A program made the position numbers and the translations under genes. Under the pieces are notes generated by a model. That model worked only from the letters and a program-made list of their open reading frames with translations, was not told the origin of the DNA and made no database searches. Shown piece after piece: positions 60,221-64,000 of a stretch of 64,000 nt of DNA (position 1 is its first letter; every line of letters begins with the position of its first letter). Origin of the DNA: Lingula anatina (lineage: Eukaryota > Brachiopoda > Lingulata > Lingulida > Lingulidae); the NCBI RefSeq assembly GCF_001039355.2, contig NW_019775399.1, positions 124,001 through 188,000 of the forward strand. Direction: 5' to 3'.

Positions 60221-61337
60221 GACGAGTTCCTAGTACAACTTTTCGTTGCGATTAATGAGACGGGCGTTAACGTTAACGTTTCGTCACACCTTTTTTCATT
60301 TATGGGCTTCAAGGTCCAGGAAGAAGAGTACACCCTATGGAACGCATTTACCTGTATGTATTTGATGCCTCATTCTCACCACCTTCATATGATAATTATT
60401 TTCTTATATGTCAATATTTTATCATTAGATAAAATGCATTCCTAATTAAATGTTCCATGGTACAGAATCTATACCCGTCGGTTTCTGTTCAGTTAAATAA
60501 GGCAGCAAAACACACTATATGAGTGCGAAGAGACTTAAATTCAAAGTATTAAAAGCAACAAGGACACAAGAAAAAAAAAGAACAGGACACGTTACAAACA
60601 TAGCGAAATTAAGGTAATCTAATGCCAAGCACCGCTTCCATTTAATTACTACAGGTATTTAGTAAGGTATATACTACCTGTACATATGTAGTCTCCTACG
60701 AAAATAACGTGTTGATGTATATAATCCATCAGTCAAGATTTTTTTTAACGATTTATGACTCAAGACAAAATCATCAGTACAATTTGAAAACGTGTCATAA
60801 AAAGCTGAAAAACTATGAGAAAGGTCGCACGATTAAAATACCACTCATTTGTGGGATTAACTTTATGATACATGAACCTGAGACGAAAATCAATACTCGA
60901 GGAACCAAGTTTATAAACAACATCACCCATATTTATTGACCGTGATAGCTCACCTGAGACAGGGAACAGGTCGTTTGCATAAAAGATGGAAATGTGTGGA
61001 GTCAAAAATACATAAACACATACATTATAATTGACATTCTGCATCGAAAGGACGAAAAGACGTTACAATAAAATGATGGGATGAAATTTTGATAAGGTGC
61101 AATTTCATGCAGCATACACTTAGAAAACACCCAGTTATATTTGACTATCCATCATTTAGGCAAATAATGAATGTCATTTATATTAGCGCGCTCTAGAACA
61201 TTCAATCATCAGTTGAACTTCTTTTTCTTTGCAATCACTCCACTCTTATCAGTTCACCATCCGAGACAACAACAGGATATTTTCTTGATTTGCCTGCCAT
61301 CGGCAGTTGCTGAGATAACTAGGTGTGTGACTATAGT
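60221..61337 (+). other. Lectin E 3' flank and lectin F upstream region
   Basis: 60530-61337 is a diverged copy of the unit A upstream region, including AACGTGTCATAA, TGAACCTGAGACG and the leader CTGCCATCGGCAGTTGCTG just before lectin F. No gene is supported. Confidence 0.6.
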
Positions 61338-61626
61338 ATGGTGATCCTAAGGCTCCTTTTTGTCGGAGTAACTGCGATATTTTGGGGTAAGTTTAGAAGA
61401 ATAGGCAATTAGCAAAAAGTAGTTTTATTACTGATATGTCATAAAGATGAAAACATATTTTGACAATAATGTGGTATAAAGTATCGAACAATATCATAAC
61501 ATTATTCATCCTTGTGGTTAGATGTTGTTTCTAATTTTCAAAATTGCTGTATAAATGCCATTTCAATCCAATTACGGACGAAAAGTATATTTAATATTTA
61601 TTTTTGTATTTAGTTAATACTTGCAC

Positions 61627-61667
<41 letters not shown>

Positions 61668-62972
61668 CTCTGCATGTTGTTGTTATCTCTCCCCGGCAGA
61701 TGTGACACCATGCAGAGGTTGCACGCAGAATTTGGCCAAAGGAAAAGCGGCGTACCAAAGTTCTACGTATATCCATCATTTGGGGCCTAGGCTAGTTGCC
61801 GGTCTTGCTGTGGATGGTAACTATACCGACATCATGCGCCATATGAGTTGTGCCCATACTTATTTTGGTCAACGTCAATGGTGGCTGGTAGACTTACAAA
61901 GCGCGGAGGGAGTGGCTGGTGTAACTATAACAAACCGTGGCGACTGTTGTTGTAAGTTTTTGGTTCTTTATATAATTTGTACTTAGTTCTTATTTAATAA
62001 GGATAAATGTATGTCGGTATTGTTGTTTTTTTTATTGCGCTAAGTATTGGATTGTTTTGTTCGATCCGCTTAAGATTATATATCTGCAACTAAGACGACA
62101 TATTTTTTAAACATACATGTATTTCTTCAAATAATTGTGACATTAAACATATCCCCGTGACTACCTACACCGTGCTTTTCTAACTGAGCAATTGTTTAAT
62201 ATACCGCTACGTGACATCCAAGTACAATATAATAAAACTGTAATCTCAAAATTTACAGTTTGCTACTTTTATTTTCAGCTGATCGTTTGAATAATTTCGA
62301 AGTAAGAGTTGGAACCTCTTTCGTGGATAGTTCATCATTTACCCAATACAAATTGTGCGCCAGTTACCCGGGGGTGGCACCTGTGGGGAACACGTCTCTG
62401 TCCTGTGAGTCACCACTGAGAGGACGATATGTCTTGATCATTAAAGTTGGTAGTGACACTCATCCATTGCAGCTTTGTGAAGTGGAAGTTCATGGTGAGT
62501 TTATAGTTTCACAAAATCGCTTTTGCAGGGAGACCTCAAGCTGCGATATGCCACATTGCGTGCATGAATATTTTATTATTTTTTTTTCTTTAAATCTTAC
62601 CAGTACACATTTTATGTTTATTTCAACGTTGAAATAACTGGTCGATCAGGTACTAGCTCGTCTTTGTTATAGTTTTTAAGTCCTGTAGGTAATTGATGTA
62701 TTTGTTTAGGTATTACAAGTTCAACTACATTCACACGGGTGGCGGCAAATGCCCACGCAATCATTGTGCCCATATCCACGCTGAATGTCGGTAGCCGCAA
62801 CGAGTGCATCATCTCCTGTTTGAATCACTAGAAGTGTGTGGCCATAAACGTTTTCTGTGCCAGAAATAACCGATGTGTCTGTGAACTTCTGCCCTGTGCT
62901 GCTCAGTCCGGTGACTTGAGGGCAGAGACAGGATATCAATATTATGAAGACAACTGCTTGGGAACAGTGTAG
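61338..62972 (+). pseudogene. Lectin unit F, nonsense codon in the PAN-like domain
   Basis: Exons 61338-61386, 61700-61951, 62279-62494 and 62710-62972 have intact splice borders and phase. The signal peptide is MVILRLLFVGVTAIFW. The FTP domain is complete: CAHTYFGQRQWWLVDL, NRGDCC, SDRLNNFEVRVG. In exon 4 the conserved Trp codon of the CxxxWKC motif is TAG at 62829-62831, removing the last two thirds of the PAN-like domain. The reading frame beyond it is otherwise kept to the normal stop. It may be a recent pseudogene, or it may make a lectin-only protein if the transcript escapes decay. Confidence 0.85.
61629..61665. repeat. (AAT)n microsatellite before lectin F exon 2
   Basis: About 12 AAT units end 35 bp before the exon 2 acceptor, as in units A, B and C. 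Confidence 0.92.
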
Positions 62973-64000
62973 GGCGAGTTTCTAGTACACTAGAGAACTG
63001 TTTGCTGTGATTGATGAGAAGGGCGATAAAACGGAGTTGTTAGCTGTTTAGATAAGGCAGGTCTTTTAGAAAACGATATTATAGTTTTCTATTTAGAAAA
63101 TTCACCCTTATATATTTTAACGCGAATCTTTTACATAAAGAAGGAACAACAATCGAAGAGAACTGATCTCCTTTAAATATTTGACAAAATGAAGACTATA
63201 TTGCTTCTGTAATATTGCTTCTGTAATAAATGGATATTGCTTTATTTATTTATTTTTATTTTAAGCTAGGCTAAACTTTGTCTGATCCAGCACTGAATCA
63301 GTTCTCCTACCCTTAGTACGAAGGGATTTCTGTTGAGTACACACGTTTCGTAAATAGATGTGCTGTCTACAAACCTGAGACAGCCAGCCCGTTTTGGATG
63401 GTTTATTAATGCTATACAATCAGTACGATTTCCATTATGGAGGCGATTAAAGTGTTATGTATGTATTGGTAATTTACGGTTTACTGATGCCATTATTCAT
63501 TTTTTTTTTTTTTTTTTTTGCAAAATCAAGTAGTTCTTTTTATACCTTGGAGTCCAACCCTATGTGATTTTTGGCGTAGAAGTGCAGTAGGCTATACTGC
63601 ATCTCTACTATAAACATGATCCACACCACTGCTAAACTAATGTTGCTGCACTAATGTTATTATGCTACCTCGAAACTACTGCATTTTCGTGCGGGTTAAA
63701 TTACCAAAAAAAAAAAAAAAAAAAAAAAAAGTAAAAATTTCATGGTTGGAGACGAACCATTTTCAGATTAATTGAACCGTTACATTGACGGCACGCGAGT
63801 CTACATGTTAAACATTCAACGCAAAATTCAAAACAGATACAGTTGTACTTGCAGATCATCGTTACACCACACGCTGCTAAACATTCGCTGACAATTAATG
63901 GGCAAAAAAAGACGAGGAGCCAATCTTTTCCGATAGATGTAAATCTCACCTTCACATGACAACGGGAGTTTTATTGCTCGTGATCTAATTTCACGTGGGA
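62973..64000 (+). other. Lectin F 3' flank, running into a likely seventh unit
   Basis: 63040-63120 matches the 3' flank of unit C (GTTAGCTGTTTAG, TTCACCCT, TTTAACGCGA). Long T and A runs lie at 63500-63522 and 63704-63730. The last 50 bp (CACATGACAACGGGAGTTTTATTG) matches the pre-gene block upstream of units C and E. No exon is reached before the window ends. Confidence 0.6.

Overview
This is a eukaryotic, animal nuclear DNA window. Genes are split by GT-AG introns of about 0.1-7 kb, the DNA is AT-rich with many microsatellites, and the proteins are metazoan (PRKX-type kinase, concentrative nucleoside transporter, MGAT5-type glycosyltransferase, F-type lectins, a PTBP fragment). The mix of F-type lectins, foldback elements and ACATGTAC-rich non-coding DNA fits a marine invertebrate such as a lancelet or mollusc. 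I cannot name the species from sequence alone.

Layout. (1) 32-11793, plus strand: the 3' part of a PRKX/PKA-like kinase gene. It has two competing last exons (4575-4703 and 11668-11793) and a 19-copy, 62-bp minisatellite in the intron between them. (2) 15212-22443, minus strand: a complete ten-exon SLC28/CNT-type transporter whose predicted nucleoside-contact motifs differ from the family consensus. (3) 22444-25316: a head-to-head intergenic region with foldback elements. (4) 25317-34050, plus strand: a twelve-exon MGAT5-like N-acetylglucosaminyltransferase V with a short N-terminal region. (5) 35321 to the window end: a tandem array of secreted lectin genes, each with a signal peptide exon, an F-type lectin (FTP) domain on two exons and a C-terminal PAN/apple-like domain on one exon. 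Units A, B and C are intact. Unit D is a truncated remnant. Unit E has a 214-bp MITE-like insertion in an exon. Unit F has a nonsense codon in its last domain. Promoter-region homology at the window edge suggests a seventh unit follows.

The array shows its own history. The A-B duplication copied the 3' end of MGAT5 along with lectin A, and a Tc1-like transposon later landed within a few bases of the junction. Exon 3 is almost identical in all units that keep it, while the introns have diverged, which suggests gene conversion or very strong constraint. Lectins A and B keep the fucose-contact His/Arg/Arg pattern but have lost the usual adjacent Cys-Cys pair.

A 4.86-kb block (42128-46989), bounded by single N characters, carries two exons of a polypyrimidine tract-binding protein gene. 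The flanks on its two sides join cleanly when compared with unit A, so the block may be a misplaced contig. The lectins are probably secreted carbohydrate-recognition proteins, perhaps in innate defence; that role is inferred from the family. No rRNA, tRNA or CRISPR feature was recognised.
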